NCBI GenBank assembly: GCA_016215705.1
Contig: JACRIR010000207.1
Location: 19,886-83,885 of the forward strand
DNA from: Candidatus Poribacteria bacterium
Lineage (GTDB): Bacteria > Abyssobacteria > SURF-5
Reading direction: 5' to 3'
Length of the DNA stretch: 64,000 bases
Positions 8,194-17,040 of the stretch are shown here, in pieces. How positions within the stretch are numbered: the stretch's first letter is position 1; each line of letters starts with the position of its first letter. Both the position numbers and the translations under genes were made by a program. The notes beneath the pieces were generated by a model. It had not been told where the DNA came from. It did not search any database and was given only the letters and a program-made list of their open reading frames with translations.

Positions 8194-8278
8194 GAAATCC
8201 GAACCCCCAAATTCGAAGGCGGCTACTTTTTCCCGGGCCTGATAAGGGGCGTGGGATCGCAAGCGAAAGAGATGGCGC

Positions 8279-8319
8279 TTAATTCGGGGACACCATGCCG
8301 CATGGTGTCCCCGAATTAA
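8279..8319. repeat. Dispersed palindrome P4 (41 bp, perfect)
   Basis: TTAATTCGGGGACACCATGC and its exact complement around one base. The right flank CGAACCAGTGGCTGGCTTCT resembles the flanks of P3 and P5. Confidence 0.9.
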
Positions 8320-8557
8320 ACGAACCAGTGGCTGGCTTCTCAAGCGCGCCTGACAACGTCTGCCGCGTGGTCATAGACCCAAACATAAGCAAGGCAATAG
8401 GGTCTCCCTTTCGCCTCGCACGTTTGCCTTCACCACTCATCATTCCCCATCAATCCGCAATCGTTTGTCTCCAGAGTAGAAATGGCCTTTCCCCGTGACT
8501 CCCCGTGGTCAAGAAACAGTGAAATTCCGTTTCTTTAGCGAAGCTGGCTGGCGCGAT

Positions 8558-8585
8558 TTGATTCTATCGCGATTCTTTGTATAAT
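8558..8585 (+). promoter_or_regulatory. Likely sigma-70 promoter of the decayed toxin-antitoxin pair
   Basis: TTGATT (8558-8563), 16 bases, TATAAT (8580-8585), about 50 bases before the MntA-like start. The -10 is consensus. Confidence 0.6.
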
Positions 8586-8632
8586 ATTATCGGAAGGTAA
8601 ATCCCTTGTTGGTTCAGGCGGGGATATCGATC

Positions 8633-8921
8633 ATGGGTATTAGCGAACTGAGAGAAAAACGCCAAGAAATACTTCGCCTTGTCGCAAAGCACGGCGCGCG
8701 GAACATTCGTGTTTTCGGCTTGGTGGTGCGAGACGAAGCTGGGGATGAGAGCGACATTGATTTCCTTGTCGAGATTGGAACAAGGACGCAGCCTGCTTGA
8801 CCTTGGCGCCCTGCTAATGGATTTGAAAGGATTACTGGATCGGGAGGTTGATGTCGTGACTGAGAATGGCATCTACTGGCTCCTTCGCCGCCGGATACTC
8901 AAGGAGGCCGTGCCTCTGTGA
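8633..8921 (+). pseudogene. MntA-like nucleotidyltransferase antitoxin, frameshifted
   Basis: The first frame gives a nucleotidyltransferase start (FGLVVRDEAGDESDIDFLVE) and then stops early. The frame one base over continues exactly where the family expects, with LEQGRSLLDLGALLMDL and REVDVVTENG, to the stop at 8921. Removing one A at about 8774 restores a single 95-codon gene. The usual GS of the GSxxR motif is GL, a second sign of decay. In this family the enzyme AMPylates and silences the HEPN toxin encoded next. GTG of the HEPN remnant overlaps the stop. Confidence 0.82.
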
Positions 8922-9079
8922 AGAAAGACCCGCGCGTCTATCTCGCTCACATCCTTGAGTGCGTCGAACAAATCATGGAATTCACCGGTGGTGGCAGGGG
9001 CGAATTCTTGCGAGGGACTCAGATTCAGGACGCTGTTAAGGCCTGGCATTCATCCTCTGGTCTGAACCATGAAACCTGA
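8918..9079 (+). pseudogene. HepT-like HEPN toxin, truncated
   Basis: A 53-codon ORF too short for the track. It starts at GTG overlapping the MntA-like stop (GTGA). KKDPRVYLAHILECVEQIMEFTGGGRGEFL and then IQDAV match the N-terminal helices of HepT (DUF86) toxins, after which the reading frame runs into unrelated sequence. The HEPN RNase motif (Rx4-6H) is absent, so no active toxin could be made. An intact pair of the same type lies at 62031-62688. Confidence 0.75.
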
Positions 9080-9857
9080 AGACATCAGCGATTACTTACG
9101 TCTGAGGAAAAGCATAGAGAACCCGTGGGCGCTTGTCCGGCTGAGAAAACGCCGTCAGCCGCGAGAACACGGTGAGTTGTTCGAAGTGCGGTTCAGGGAC
9201 GGCCGGGTCTTTTGCTTGCGGCCGGGAACCCGCGACGCACATATATTCAATCGTCTGTTCGTGAGAGACGAATACCAAATCGGAAAGAAGGATAGAACCG
9301 GGTTCGAATGCGCAATTGACGTCGGCGGGCATATAGGGACATTCTCTTTTATGGTTGCGCCGCGCTCCCGGCGAGTACTGGTGTTCGAGCCGATTTCGGA
9401 GCATTTCGGGCTCTTGAAAAGAAACATGTCGCAATTCCCGCATGTCCAATGCGTAAATGCCGCGGTCACGGACACGAAGAAAGAATTGAAGATATACAAG
9501 CCTTGGCCCGGCGGCAAGTCTCGCTCCGGCGCCCAAACCAGACCCGCAGAAGACAATTTCGAGACGGCGTCCGGCATATCGCTCAAAGACATTTTTGTGG
9601 AATATGACGTCGAGCGGTGCGATCTTCTCAAGCTCGATTGCGAGGGCGCAGAATACGAGATTCTCTTTACCTTGCCGGACTATGTTCTGTCCCGCATTTC
9701 GCGCATTGTCATGGAGTACCATGACGATTCTCCGAAACCCAAGTCCGAATGGACTGTCGAATCGTTGCGCAAATATCTGAAAGAGAAGGGTTTCAGCGTG
9801 TTCGCAAGGGCGAGAAAGCGCAATCGCCTGGTAGGAATTATGGATTGCACGAGATAG
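9069..9857 (+). CDS. FkbM-family methyltransferase
   Basis: A 262-residue SAM-dependent methyltransferase. CAIDVGGHIGTFSFM (about residues 80-95) is the SAM-binding loop, FEPISEHF the following acidic strand, and LLKLDCEGAEYEIL (about 190) the typical FkbM segment. FkbM enzymes O-methylate sugars or polyketides; the target here is unknown. The ATG overlaps the end of the HepT remnant. No glycan cluster surrounds it, so its role cannot be refined. Its placement after a decayed toxin-antitoxin pair suggests an accessory position. Confidence 0.85.
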   Translation: MKPEDISDYLRLRKSIENPWALVRLRKRRQPREHGELFEVRFRDGRVFCLRPGTRDAHIFNRLFVRDEYQIGKKDRTGFECAIDVGGHIGTFSFMVAPRSRRVLVFEPISEHFGLLKRNMSQFPHVQCVNAAVTDTKKELKIYKPWPGGKSRSGAQTRPAEDNFETASGISLKDIFVEYDVERCDLLKLDCEGAEYEILFTLPDYVLSRISRIVMEYHDDSPKPKSEWTVESLRKYLKEKGFSVFARARKRNRLVGIMDCTR

Positions 9858-10245
9858 GCGACTAAAGCGCAACCTTCGACCTTGGACCTCTTCCGTCTCG
9901 GGGGATTTCCATTCAGCCTTCGTCGCTTCTCATCCGCGTTCATCGGCGTGCATCGGCGGTTCCAAATGTTTTCTATTGCACGGACGCCCTTCATGCGTCA
10001 CATTCTTGTCCTCATTCAACCAGAAACTCGAAACCAGAGACCCCGCGCGCTTCGCGCGGTGTGCTATAATACCGTTACCGAACAACGGGAGGCTCTGAAA
10101 GAGTGCCTGACCGCGCTTTGGCGCGGCTAATTGCGTAAGAAAGTTGGAGCGAGGGCATGACCCATGACGTCATTCTGAGCGAAGCGAAGAATCTCGCCAA
10201 ACCCTCAAACTCCAAACCGCCAAACCTACTTTCTTAGGGAGGCTC
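9858..10245. repeat. Repeat-rich spacer
   Basis: No gene is seen. At 9931-9963 is a CATCCGCGTTCATCGGCGTG element whose reverse complement recurs at 13567-13600. At 10043-10059 is the hairpin CCGCGCGCTTCGCGCGG. At 10169-10194 is GTCATTCTGAGCGAAGCGAAG, a REP-like element that recurs at 16721-16746. Confidence 0.75.
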
Positions 10246-11949
10246 ATGACGGTGTATCGTAAATTCTCAAGAAGAGAAGTTGTAAAGGTCATAAGCGCAA
10301 GCGCTCTACTGCCGATTCTGTTGGACGGGCAGAGGGAGGGATTTGCGGCTGACCATAATAGCAAGCTTTCAATGAATCCACCGCTGAACGAGAATCATCC
10401 AACACATTTTGTGGATGACTATATTCCCCGCGCTGACTCGCGTGTCGAACTGAAGAACGGGAGGTTTGTTGACGTCATAAACGGGCGCTATTTCGAGGCT
10501 GGAACGACTGTAGTCGTTGAACGCGGCAAGATTGTCGAAATATGCGGCCCACAGGACCATCCCGGCGCTGTCAAGACGGACTTCAGTATAGACCTCGAGG
10601 GCAAAACCGTCATGCCGGCGCTCTTGAACACACACTGTCATATCGGCATGACATTTCCTTCACGAGTGATGACCTTCCGCGACGTAATGCTCACCCGGCG
10701 ATACCACGAACAACAGATAGCCTACAATATGACTGAATGCCTCGCTCATGGCATCACCAACATCCGGGATGTGTGGATTCCAGACCTTCGAACAACCAGA
10801 TCACTCAAGGAGAAAATCTCACGCGGAACAATGCGGGGCCCACGCATTCTGCAATCAGTAGTAGTCGGACCGCCGGGAGGATATTTTACGGGAAACGTCG
10901 GCTCAATCGACCGGTTCATGCAATCTCTCATCAGTTTTCCTTTTGTCGATTATGAGAAAACCGATGCCGGCTCCGTATTGTTTCCTGTCGATGCGACGGA
11001 GCAGCAGGTCAGGGACGCTGTTGACAGGGCAATGGATGAGCGCGGCGCCGACTGCATAAAAATCGGCGAACAACGCGAGAATATGGTCGATTATAAGCCG
11101 ACCTTGACAATCATGACCAAGAGTCAACTGGCAGCCATCGGAGACCAGGCGCGTAAGCGGGGCCTGAAAAGCACAATTCATCATGTCTCCGTTGAATCGT
11201 TTCGTCGCGCTGTAGAGTGCGGAATATCTTCGCTTGCTCATGCCCCATTCGACGATAAGTTGACCGCGGCCGACATTGAGGCGTTCAACTCATCGGGCTG
11301 CTTCATCGAGCCGACGGCAACCGTTGCGTATGACTTGTGCTGGAGAATCAAGGGCGACGCGATGTACGACCACCCCCAGATGGTTCGTCTGACCCGATTC
11401 AGGGCCGGCAATCTTTCAAGCCTTGCCGGCGAATATTGGATGCCCGGGTTGAGCCGGAGCGTTATGAGCGCCTCCAACAGAATTGCAGAGGGCAAGCTCA
11501 AGAGTATGGGGCTTTTCGACGTCAGAGATTTCTACAAATATTTTTCTACGGTGATCGCAGACGGCGCTGATAATGTGCGGATGCTCTACGAGAGCGGCGC
11601 CGACATGGCTGCCGGGAATGACGGTGGCGTTCCGATGGGCACTCCCGCTATGATCGGACACGAACTCAGCATGCTGGATTTCAGCATAAACATCGATTCT
11701 GACAGTAAGAAGTTCCGAGGGGCCGACGCCGTTAGAACAGCCACACTAAACAGCGCTCGCGCGCTTGGACTCGACGACCGATTCGGATCCATCGAGGTCA
11801 GCAAGATCGCTGACCTCGCGATAGTCGATGGAGACCCGCTTGAGGACCTTCACGTCATCGGCGCGCGCGTTGCGGCCCTCTTCATGGACGGCAAGCTTGT
11901 GATAGACAACTACGGGCTTCGAGTCGACCACGGAGACGCGGCCGTGTGA
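10246..11949 (+). CDS. Exported amidohydrolase-family protein
   Basis: A 567-residue metal-dependent hydrolase. The N-terminus has a twin-arginine-like signal (FSRREVVKVISASALLP), pointing to folded export. The amidohydrolase metal site is visible: NTHCHIGM (HxH near residue 129), KIGEQ (possible carboxylated lysine), HHVSV, LAHAPFDD and AGNDGGVP (late Asp). The C-terminal ADLAIVDGDPLEDL strand completes the composite beta-sandwich. ATG follows TTAGGGAGG. The family includes imidazolonepropionase- and prolidase-like enzymes; the substrate cannot be assigned. It has no obvious operon partners. Confidence 0.85.
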   Translation: MTVYRKFSRREVVKVISASALLPILLDGQREGFAADHNSKLSMNPPLNENHPTHFVDDYIPRADSRVELKNGRFVDVINGRYFEAGTTVVVERGKIVEICGPQDHPGAVKTDFSIDLEGKTVMPALLNTHCHIGMTFPSRVMTFRDVMLTRRYHEQQIAYNMTECLAHGITNIRDVWIPDLRTTRSLKEKISRGTMRGPRILQSVVVGPPGGYFTGNVGSIDRFMQSLISFPFVDYEKTDAGSVLFPVDATEQQVRDAVDRAMDERGADCIKIGEQRENMVDYKPTLTIMTKSQLAAIGDQARKRGLKSTIHHVSVESFRRAVECGISSLAHAPFDDKLTAADIEAFNSSGCFIEPTATVAYDLCWRIKGDAMYDHPQMVRLTRFRAGNLSSLAGEYWMPGLSRSVMSASNRIAEGKLKSMGLFDVRDFYKYFSTVIADGADNVRMLYESGADMAAGNDGGVPMGTPAMIGHELSMLDFSINIDSDSKKFRGADAVRTATLNSARALGLDDRFGSIEVSKIADLAIVDGDPLEDLHVIGARVAALFMDGKLVIDNYGLRVDHGDAAV

Positions 11950-11981
11950 GTATTCTGAAGCATTGCATAGCCGCCGCTCCG

Positions 11982-12482
11982 TCACCAGTTGTCTGCGAGC
12001 CCGCGCATTTTGGCGTCGGTGATGAGATATTTCATCACGCCTACGAGGTGGCCCTTTTCCGCCTCTATTATTTCTTGAAGCAGTCTGTTCTGCCCCCAGA
12101 TATCAGCTATGGCATGGTAGTAAAGAAGCGTCGCTTTCTCAAATGAAAACGCCCGCAATAGAGCGTCATCCTTTTTCTTGATTCTGTCGACGTCTTTGAA
12201 AGCCCCCTTATCGCCCATGAAGAACTCCGAGATAGAAGCAGCGGCGAGGTACTGGTATCTCGTGTCAGGTTGCTCGGCCTCGGGTTCCGGAGGAACATTT
12301 GCGAGCAGCGACCGGAACTGGCCCTCGTGGGTTACTTCGTCTTTCGCCAGTATCGAGAAAAGCTCGTTCAGCTCGGCGATTTCCTTGAACCGTTCCGACA
12401 ACGTTCTGTAGAAACCTGCGCCCAATTCCTCGGTCGTGACAGCGAGCTCGATGCTCTTTCTCAGAGTGACCGCATCCAACAT
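11982..12482 (-). CDS. Rubrerythrin-like ferritin-fold di-iron protein
   Basis: A 166-residue four-helix protein. Carboxylate ligands recur in helix pairs: VTTEELGAGFY, DEVTHEGQF, EKATLLYYH and IEAEKGHLVGV, the ExxH spacing of rubrerythrin/ferritin-like di-iron sites. The rubredoxin tail of classical rubrerythrin is absent. Such proteins reduce peroxide or store iron in anaerobes. The ATG follows GGGAGG. It is convergent with the amidohydrolase, and transcription starts from about 12.5 kb on the minus strand. Confidence 0.85.
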   Translation of the reverse strand: MLDAVTLRKSIELAVTTEELGAGFYRTLSERFKEIAELNELFSILAKDEVTHEGQFRSLLANVPPEPEAEQPDTRYQYLAAASISEFFMGDKGAFKDVDRIKKKDDALLRAFSFEKATLLYYHAIADIWGQNRLLQEIIEAEKGHLVGVMKYLITDAKMRGLADNW

Positions 12483-12787
12483 ATAAACCTCCCATTCCTT
12501 TCCGCAAAGACGTTCCTCGACTGGTCAAATCACCTGCCCCATCGTAACAATAAAAAGCCGCACGGGCAATATCTGCTCCTGACAAGAGCGGAGGAGGCAG
12601 TCTCAAAGGAATGCGAAAATAGCCGGATTTCGTATTTGTTCGCGCCCTTTGCTCCCGTGCGGCAAATGAGGTATACTTTGTAGGCCCTTGTTGGCAGCTT
12701 AACTGCATCTCGTTTCACCGCTTTCATGCGGCCGATGTTTACCGCTGTGGTGGGGGAGAAATACAGCAACTTGAACGTGGGGGAACC
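12483..12787. other. Divergent spacer, no gene seen
   Basis: Lies between the rubrerythrin-like gene (minus) and the selenoprotein gene (plus). I find no repeat-family member and no convincing ORF. Confidence 0.5.
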
Positions 12788-13354
12788 ATGGAACACAGAA
12801 TATCGAGAAGAAGGTCTGCTGTTATTTTGTTATTCATTATCGCGAGTCCAGTGTTTCTGTCGGCTGCATCGTGGTGGCCGCCGAGCATCCTCAGGAGATT
12901 TACGGTAAAGCCGCTGGCTGTCGGCGTGCAGGCGCCGCAGTTCGAGCTTGCGTCAGTCACCGGCGAGAAGGTGTCGCTTGCAGGCTTCAAAGGCAAGCCC
13001 ATGCTCATCAAGTTCTGGAGCGCCGGCTGAAACTCATGTTTGCGGGAGTTTCCCGCAGTCGAGCGGACGTCCAATAGGTTTGCCGCAAATGGACTGGTCG
13101 TTCTTACAATCAGCGACGACACTAACACGGAAAAGCTGAATGAGGTACTGAGCAGGATCAAAACCACCTTGCCGGTTCTCCGCGACAAAGAATCGAAGGT
13201 ATTCAGCGCCTACCACGTCGCTCCTCTTCCGGCGCTGTACCTGCTTGACCGCGAGCAGAAGGTATACAGCGTCTGGATCGGTCCTTCGAAAAAAAGGGAA
13301 GCCGAACTCTCGGAAAGCATCACCGCATTGCTCAATAAACAAACCGCTCCTTAG
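12788..13354 (+). CDS. Probable selenocysteine-containing thioredoxin-fold (TlpA/redoxin-like) protein
   Basis: The track shows two ORFs (12788-13030 and 13040-13354) in the same frame, separated only by TGA at 13028-13030. Read through, they make one 188-residue protein. The sequence around the TGA is KFWSAG-U-NSC-LREFP, which aligns position by position with the FWATWCPPCREEMP redox site of TlpA/redoxin proteins; U replaces the first Cys of CxxC. An N-terminal hydrophobic segment (AVILLFIIASPVFL) predicts export or anchoring. A hairpin 11 bases after the UGA fits a bacterial SECIS. ATG follows GGGGGAA. A plain nonsense mutation is the alternative, but intact coding on both sides argues against it. 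Confidence 0.82.
13028..13057 (+). promoter_or_regulatory. UGA selenocysteine codon and SECIS-like hairpin
   Basis: TGA is followed after 10 bases by TGCGGG-AGTTT-CCCGCA (13041-13057), a perfect 6-bp stem with a 5-base loop containing G at loop position 2. The loop lies 17-21 bases past the UGA, within the spacing known for bacterial SECIS elements. Confidence 0.75.
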
Positions 13355-13583
13355 TGGGTCGGCCAGATGACGTCCTCGATATTCGACCCGAGCGCCTCTT
13401 TTTTTCAAGAGGAGATGAGATGAAAATAGTGAGTCTCAAGGAACACTCAGCGCGGCGTAGCCGCAACCAAAATGAAGGAATTCACCACCAAGTCACCAAG
13501 AAAAGAAGAAACAAGGTAACACGGATTTGGGGAAAAGAAGAAGAAGAAACAAAGGAAGTATTCTTAACCGCAGATGCACGCCG
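13355..13583. other. Spacer of low-complexity and repeat sequence
   Basis: Purine-rich sequence with a CACCAAGTCACCAAGAAAAG run and, at 13567-13600, the inverse copy of the 9931-9963 repeat. A 55-codon ORF at 13421 is made of this repeat material and is not called. Confidence 0.55.
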
Positions 13584-13600
13584 ATGAACGCGGATTTGGG
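13567..13600 (-). repeat. Dispersed repeat (copy 2 of the 9.93-kb element)
   Basis: ACCGCAGATGCACGCCGATG followed by AACGCGGATTTGGG is the near reverse complement of the element at 9931-9963. It runs directly into the 5' end of the GNAT gene. Confidence 0.75.
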
Positions 13601-14093
13601 AAAGAAGAAGAAAAGAAAATCACGACACAAATTCACGATTTCGAAACTGAGTAGTACAGAGTTTATCCCAACGCTGGCTATGTGGCATCACAATCAATGG
13701 GCCTATCTCAATCCGGGCGATTCCGTCGAACAACGGATCTCCTCACTCACTTCCGAATGCGGATCGGATGGAATCCCCAAAACATTTGTGGCCGTTTCAG
13801 GCAACACACTTCTTGGCTCCGCTAGTCTCATTCCGCATGATATGGACACGCGAATGGATTTATCTCCCTGGCTCGCTTCTGTTTTTGTAGACCCCGAAAA
13901 CAGGAAACAAGGCATCGGAGCCGCGCTGGTTCAGCATGTGATAAAGGAAGCAGCCAGGCTTGGCTATCAGACCATTTATCTCTTCACCGAGCCTGACACG
14001 GAAGTGTTTTACGCCCGCCTTGGCTGGTCGTTCATGGAAAGAACCGAATATAGAGGTCATCAGGAGGTGATAATGGCCATCGACACCATGTAA
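13584..14093 (+). CDS. GNAT-family N-acetyltransferase
   Basis: About 169 residues. The acetyl-CoA-binding site is clear: WLASVFVDPENRKQGIGAALVQHVI (V-x-P..R.QGIG.AL), followed by LYLFTEPDTEVFYARLGW, typical of GNAT proteins. The natural start is uncertain because a dispersed repeat overlaps the 5' end. The homology begins at about ISKLSSTEFIPTLAMWHHNQW, so I give the ATG at 13584; the insertion may have replaced the original leader and start. The substrate is unknown. Confidence 0.75.
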   Translation: MNADLGKKKKRKSRHKFTISKLSSTEFIPTLAMWHHNQWAYLNPGDSVEQRISSLTSECGSDGIPKTFVAVSGNTLLGSASLIPHDMDTRMDLSPWLASVFVDPENRKQGIGAALVQHVIKEAARLGYQTIYLFTEPDTEVFYARLGWSFMERTEYRGHQEVIMAIDTM

Positions 14094-14628
14094 TTTTTTT
14101 CTTGCTCTCGTCCTCCCCATTCGGTCTCGCCCGTGGTATAATTCTTCCAAGCATAGTGGTTGAAGAAGATCGGCCAATGTGTTACCGCCCCTTTAATGAA
14201 TTTTCGAGTGTCGAGCGCTGTCGCATCATTTCGAACGCCGACGGAGTATTCTTACTGCCCTCTCTTGAAATCGTGAATCTGCGTCGTGATTTCTTGGGTG
14301 AGGACTACGCATGCAGGCTGCCGGAGCGTAATGGATTACTCCCCCTGCAGGCATGAATGAAGAGAATCGGTACACGATTCGACATCGTGTCCCCGATCTT
14401 CCGAGGCGCCTTGTAGGGGTGCGATTCAACCCGATTCGCGCAGTTTGGCTGCTGCCGTGTTACACCGTAAATCCTGGCATAGATTATGCGAAAAGGAACA
14501 CCTGCTCAGATTCACCCCGTCCAAGTAATGTGAGCGGGTTCCAGGATAACGAGATCAACTACTGACTTCCTAAGAGATCAGAACATTGGAAATGTGAGTT
14601 TTCTCGCCTGGAAATGGGGAGAAAAGCA
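14094..14628. other. Spacer with decayed palindrome and a sigma-54-type promoter
   Basis: No gene is seen. A degenerate palindrome-family copy lies at about 14366-14402 (only ACATCGTGTCCCCGA of the right arm is well kept), next to a GTAGGGGTGCGATTCAACC fragment. The promoter candidate is at 14475-14489. Confidence 0.6.
14475..14489 (+). promoter_or_regulatory. Sigma-54-type promoter candidate S5
   Basis: TGGCATAGATTATGC has GG and GC separated by exactly ten bases, with TGGCA at -24. The -12 is ATGC rather than TTGC. It lies about 125 bases ahead of the hexaheme start. Confidence 0.5.
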
Positions 14629-15687
14629 ATGAAGAAAGCATTCGCGCTTGTGCTGACGAATCTTTTCATAGCCGTCGTTCCCTCGACACTTATGGCTTTT
14701 CACGATGGAGGCGTTGCATCCTGCAGCGGGTGCCACATAATTCACAATAGCCAGGACGGACAGATTGTGAACGTGGTCTCAGCAAGCGATAATCCTTACC
14801 TACTTCTTCGCGGCACGCCAAGTGACACCTGCTTGATATGTCATGCCGACTACGGGCAGAAATCCAATGACGGGCAGACGCTCGGCCCCGGAGGCGACTT
14901 CTACTGGATGACGCGCGATGTTTCCTGGAATTCGCCCGACGAGCCCGGTACCGCTACCATATATGCCCGAGAACACGGCCACAACATCGACGCTCCCGGA
15001 AACGGAATAAGACCGGACCCCGTGCTGACCAGAGCGCCCGGCGGAGATTTCAATTCCCAGTACCTCGGATGCAACTCATGTCATGACCCGCACAGTAATA
15101 CCAATTTCCGCCGGCTCTATGGAGTCGGCGCAACCGAAGCGAACTACCCGGGCGGCTACAGCTTCTCCCACCCTGCGCCGACTGCAATAGGCAGCCCGCA
15201 TGAGACTCGGGTAATGGCGCCCGGCGCAGAAAACATGGGCCAACATACCGCTTACATCAGCGGCATGAGCGATTGGTGCGCCAATTGCCATAAAGATATG
15301 CACTCCGGCCTGACGAACAGAATGGTCCACCCGGCCGATGTGACTCTCGGCGCCGAAATCTCCAATAACTACAATGCGTACGTGACAACAAGCAACAAAA
15401 CCGGCGGCGGATACGCAATTGCTTATCTGCCGCTTGTTCCATTTGAGGACGCTGCCAACACCACGGTCAGCTCGAGCGGAACAAGGGCAACAAGCAAAAT
15501 CATGTGCCTCACCTGCCACCGCGCTCATGCGTCTCCCTATCAAAAGGCATGTCGATGGGACATGGGACAGACCGACCTGGCGGCAAGTCAACCTGCGAAC
15601 GAACCGTATCTGGCTCAGTACAAGGGCAACCCCCTGGACATGACCTCGCAGAAGGACCTGTGTAACAAGTGCCATGCGAAGGACTGA
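14629..15687 (+). CDS. Hexaheme c-type cytochrome, exported
   Basis: A 352-residue protein with a Sec signal (KKAFALVLTNLFIAVVPSTLMA) and six CxxCH motifs (CSGCH, CLICH, CNSCH, CANCH, CLTCH, CNKCH). Start chosen at 14629 because GGGGAGA precedes it and the signal peptide begins there. It is a clear paralogue of the cytochrome at 55176-56234: both share GTPSDTC, GPGGDFYW, HTAYISGMSDWCANCH and LVPFEDAANTT. That second copy sits inside the large electron-transfer locus 40 kb away, so this one probably serves the same system as a periplasmic or extracellular electron carrier. Confidence 0.9.
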   Translation: MKKAFALVLTNLFIAVVPSTLMAFHDGGVASCSGCHIIHNSQDGQIVNVVSASDNPYLLLRGTPSDTCLICHADYGQKSNDGQTLGPGGDFYWMTRDVSWNSPDEPGTATIYAREHGHNIDAPGNGIRPDPVLTRAPGGDFNSQYLGCNSCHDPHSNTNFRRLYGVGATEANYPGGYSFSHPAPTAIGSPHETRVMAPGAENMGQHTAYISGMSDWCANCHKDMHSGLTNRMVHPADVTLGAEISNNYNAYVTTSNKTGGGYAIAYLPLVPFEDAANTTVSSSGTRATSKIMCLTCHRAHASPYQKACRWDMGQTDLAASQPANEPYLAQYKGNPLDMTSQKDLCNKCHAKD

Positions 15688-15741
15688 CTCCTATCGGCTA
15701 AGAATCTATGCCGTGTTAAGATATCCGTGTGGCTCACCGTT

Positions 15742-15780
15742 GATCGCTTGAGTTTCCGTGTCGATTGCTTGAGTTTCCGT
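15742..15780 (+). repeat. 18-base direct repeat
   Basis: GATCGCTTGAGTTTCCGT and GATTGCTTGAGTTTCCGT, separated by three bases, after the hexaheme gene. Function unknown. Confidence 0.7.
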
Positions 15781-15904
15781 CGTGCTCCCCTGCGACATCC
15801 TGCATGAAAATTACGAGGGCGTGATTCATCGTGTCCGGCTCATCCTGTTTCGCTGTGGCTATGCCGCGCTATGGTCCCGGTACTTCAAAAAGAGTAAAAA
15901 AAGC

Positions 15905-15961
15905 TTGACGGCATGTCGGAGCTATGTTATAGTTTTGTGGGAAAATATAATATTGCTATGA
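15905..15961 (+). promoter_or_regulatory. Shared promoter/operator module A (tetR promoter)
   Basis: TTGACG, 17 bases, TATAGT, then eight bases to AAAATATAAT and ATTGCTATGA. It aligns with modules C and D over AAAATATARTWTYRCTATGA. It lies directly before the TetR gene, so it is probably autoregulated. Confidence 0.7.
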
Positions 15962-15977
15962 CAACACGGAGAGGACA

Positions 15978-16652
15978 ATGGGTGCACGAAAAAGAAGAGA
16001 AGAGGAGAGACGGGCTCGATGGGAACAGATAGTCGAAGCAGCCCGAAAGGTGTTCTGTCAAAAGGGTTATCATCATGCAACTATCAGTGATATCGAGAAG
16101 GCCAGCCGGCTGACGAGTGGCGCAATCTTCTATTACTTCAAGGGGAAGGACGAGATTTACATTGCCGCTCTCATCAAGGGCTTGCAGGACCTTCGGGACG
16201 AATTCCGGCGCGCCGTAGGCGAGCCCGGTTTAAATCCCGAGCAACAGCTTATTAATGTCGTCAACAGCTTCTTCGAGAACTATCGAAAAGAGCCCGAGTT
16301 TTTCAAGATGGCTCAGTATTACTACTTCGCTTGGGAGAACGACAAGGGACTGCGACCGGAACTCATGGAGCAGGTCAATAAAGTCACACTTGAATCTGTC
16401 TATCTAATGTTCGATATCCTGAAAAAGGGGAATGAAGAAGGTTATTTCTCCGTGGACCCCGTCATCGGAGTGACCAGCGTGTGGATCTTGATTGCAAACT
16501 CGGTGCATCTCACCAAAGAAAACCCCCGCGCCGCTTTTATGGGCGTAACATGGGATTATATGAAAGCCGGCATTACGGACAGCATACTCGCTATCGTGCG
16601 GGGTGGCCTGGCAAGCAAAGAGAACAGTATCATCGCCCGACAGAAGGCTTGA
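15978..16652 (+). CDS. TetR-family transcription regulator
   Basis: A 224-residue regulator. The N-terminal HTH (about residues 18-64) reads QIVEAARKVFCQKGYHHATISDIEK...TSGAIFYYFKGKDEIY, a textbook TetR domain. The remaining helices form the ligand-binding and dimer part. ATG follows GGAGAGGAC. Its promoter carries an AT-rich element found at four more promoters across the next 22 kb, so it is the simplest candidate for the regulator of this catabolic block. The ligand is unknown; many relatives sense acyl-CoAs or aromatic compounds. Confidence 0.9.
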   Translation: MGARKRREEERRARWEQIVEAARKVFCQKGYHHATISDIEKASRLTSGAIFYYFKGKDEIYIAALIKGLQDLRDEFRRAVGEPGLNPEQQLINVVNSFFENYRKEPEFFKMAQYYYFAWENDKGLRPELMEQVNKVTLESVYLMFDILKKGNEEGYFSVDPVIGVTSVWILIANSVHLTKENPRAAFMGVTWDYMKAGITDSILAIVRGGLASKENSIIARQKA

Positions 16653-16985
16653 GGCAAGCCAGGGCAAATTCCCGATATTCGACGATGCACGGCCTGTTGC
16701 CCAAAAGATAATAGCTATTTGTCATTCTGAGCGAAGCGAAGAATCTCTGTTCACAAGCACAAATTCGCAGGAAAACCAGAGATTCCTTCTCGCTTCGCTC
16801 GGAAGACCGGGCGCAGGGTCGACCGTGTTTTGGGTAGACCCCCGGCGAGCGCTCACCTTCGTGTGTTTTAGGGCCGGCCTTCTGGAAGAAGGTGCGAGCA
16901 CACTGCGTTTCCAGCGCCTATCCGATTTCGTGGTTGCATCGGTCGTTGACTCGCAATAATCCACGCAGCGAAGTCGAACCGTACC

Positions 16986-17040
16986 TTGACACGGTTACGA
17001 TGTCATGTTATAATAATATCATTATAAAACATAGTGATAC
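16986..17040 (+). promoter_or_regulatory. Shared promoter/operator module B
   Basis: TTGACA (16986-16991), 17 bases, TATAAT (17009-17014). The -10 is followed by TATCATTAT-AAAAC-ATAGTGATA (17017-17039), an inverted repeat with 8 of 9 pairs. AAAACATAGT begins 17 bases after the start of the -10, as in modules C and D. It drives the gene at 17176. Confidence 0.8.

Larger units (their letters stand above)
8194..8632. other. Spacer with palindrome P4 and the MntA-remnant promoter
   Basis: No gene is seen. It contains palindrome P4 (8279-8319) and, near its end, the promoter at 8558-8585. Confidence 0.65.

Noticed and set aside
8774-8800. Selenocysteine reading of the TGA ending the first MntA-like frame
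   Set aside because: The continuation is in a different frame and matches the family only after removing one base, so it is a frameshift.
13421-13587. 55-codon ORF after a good AGAGGAG
   Set aside because: Its sequence is mostly dispersed-repeat and purine-rich material, so the reading frame is not likely to be under selection.
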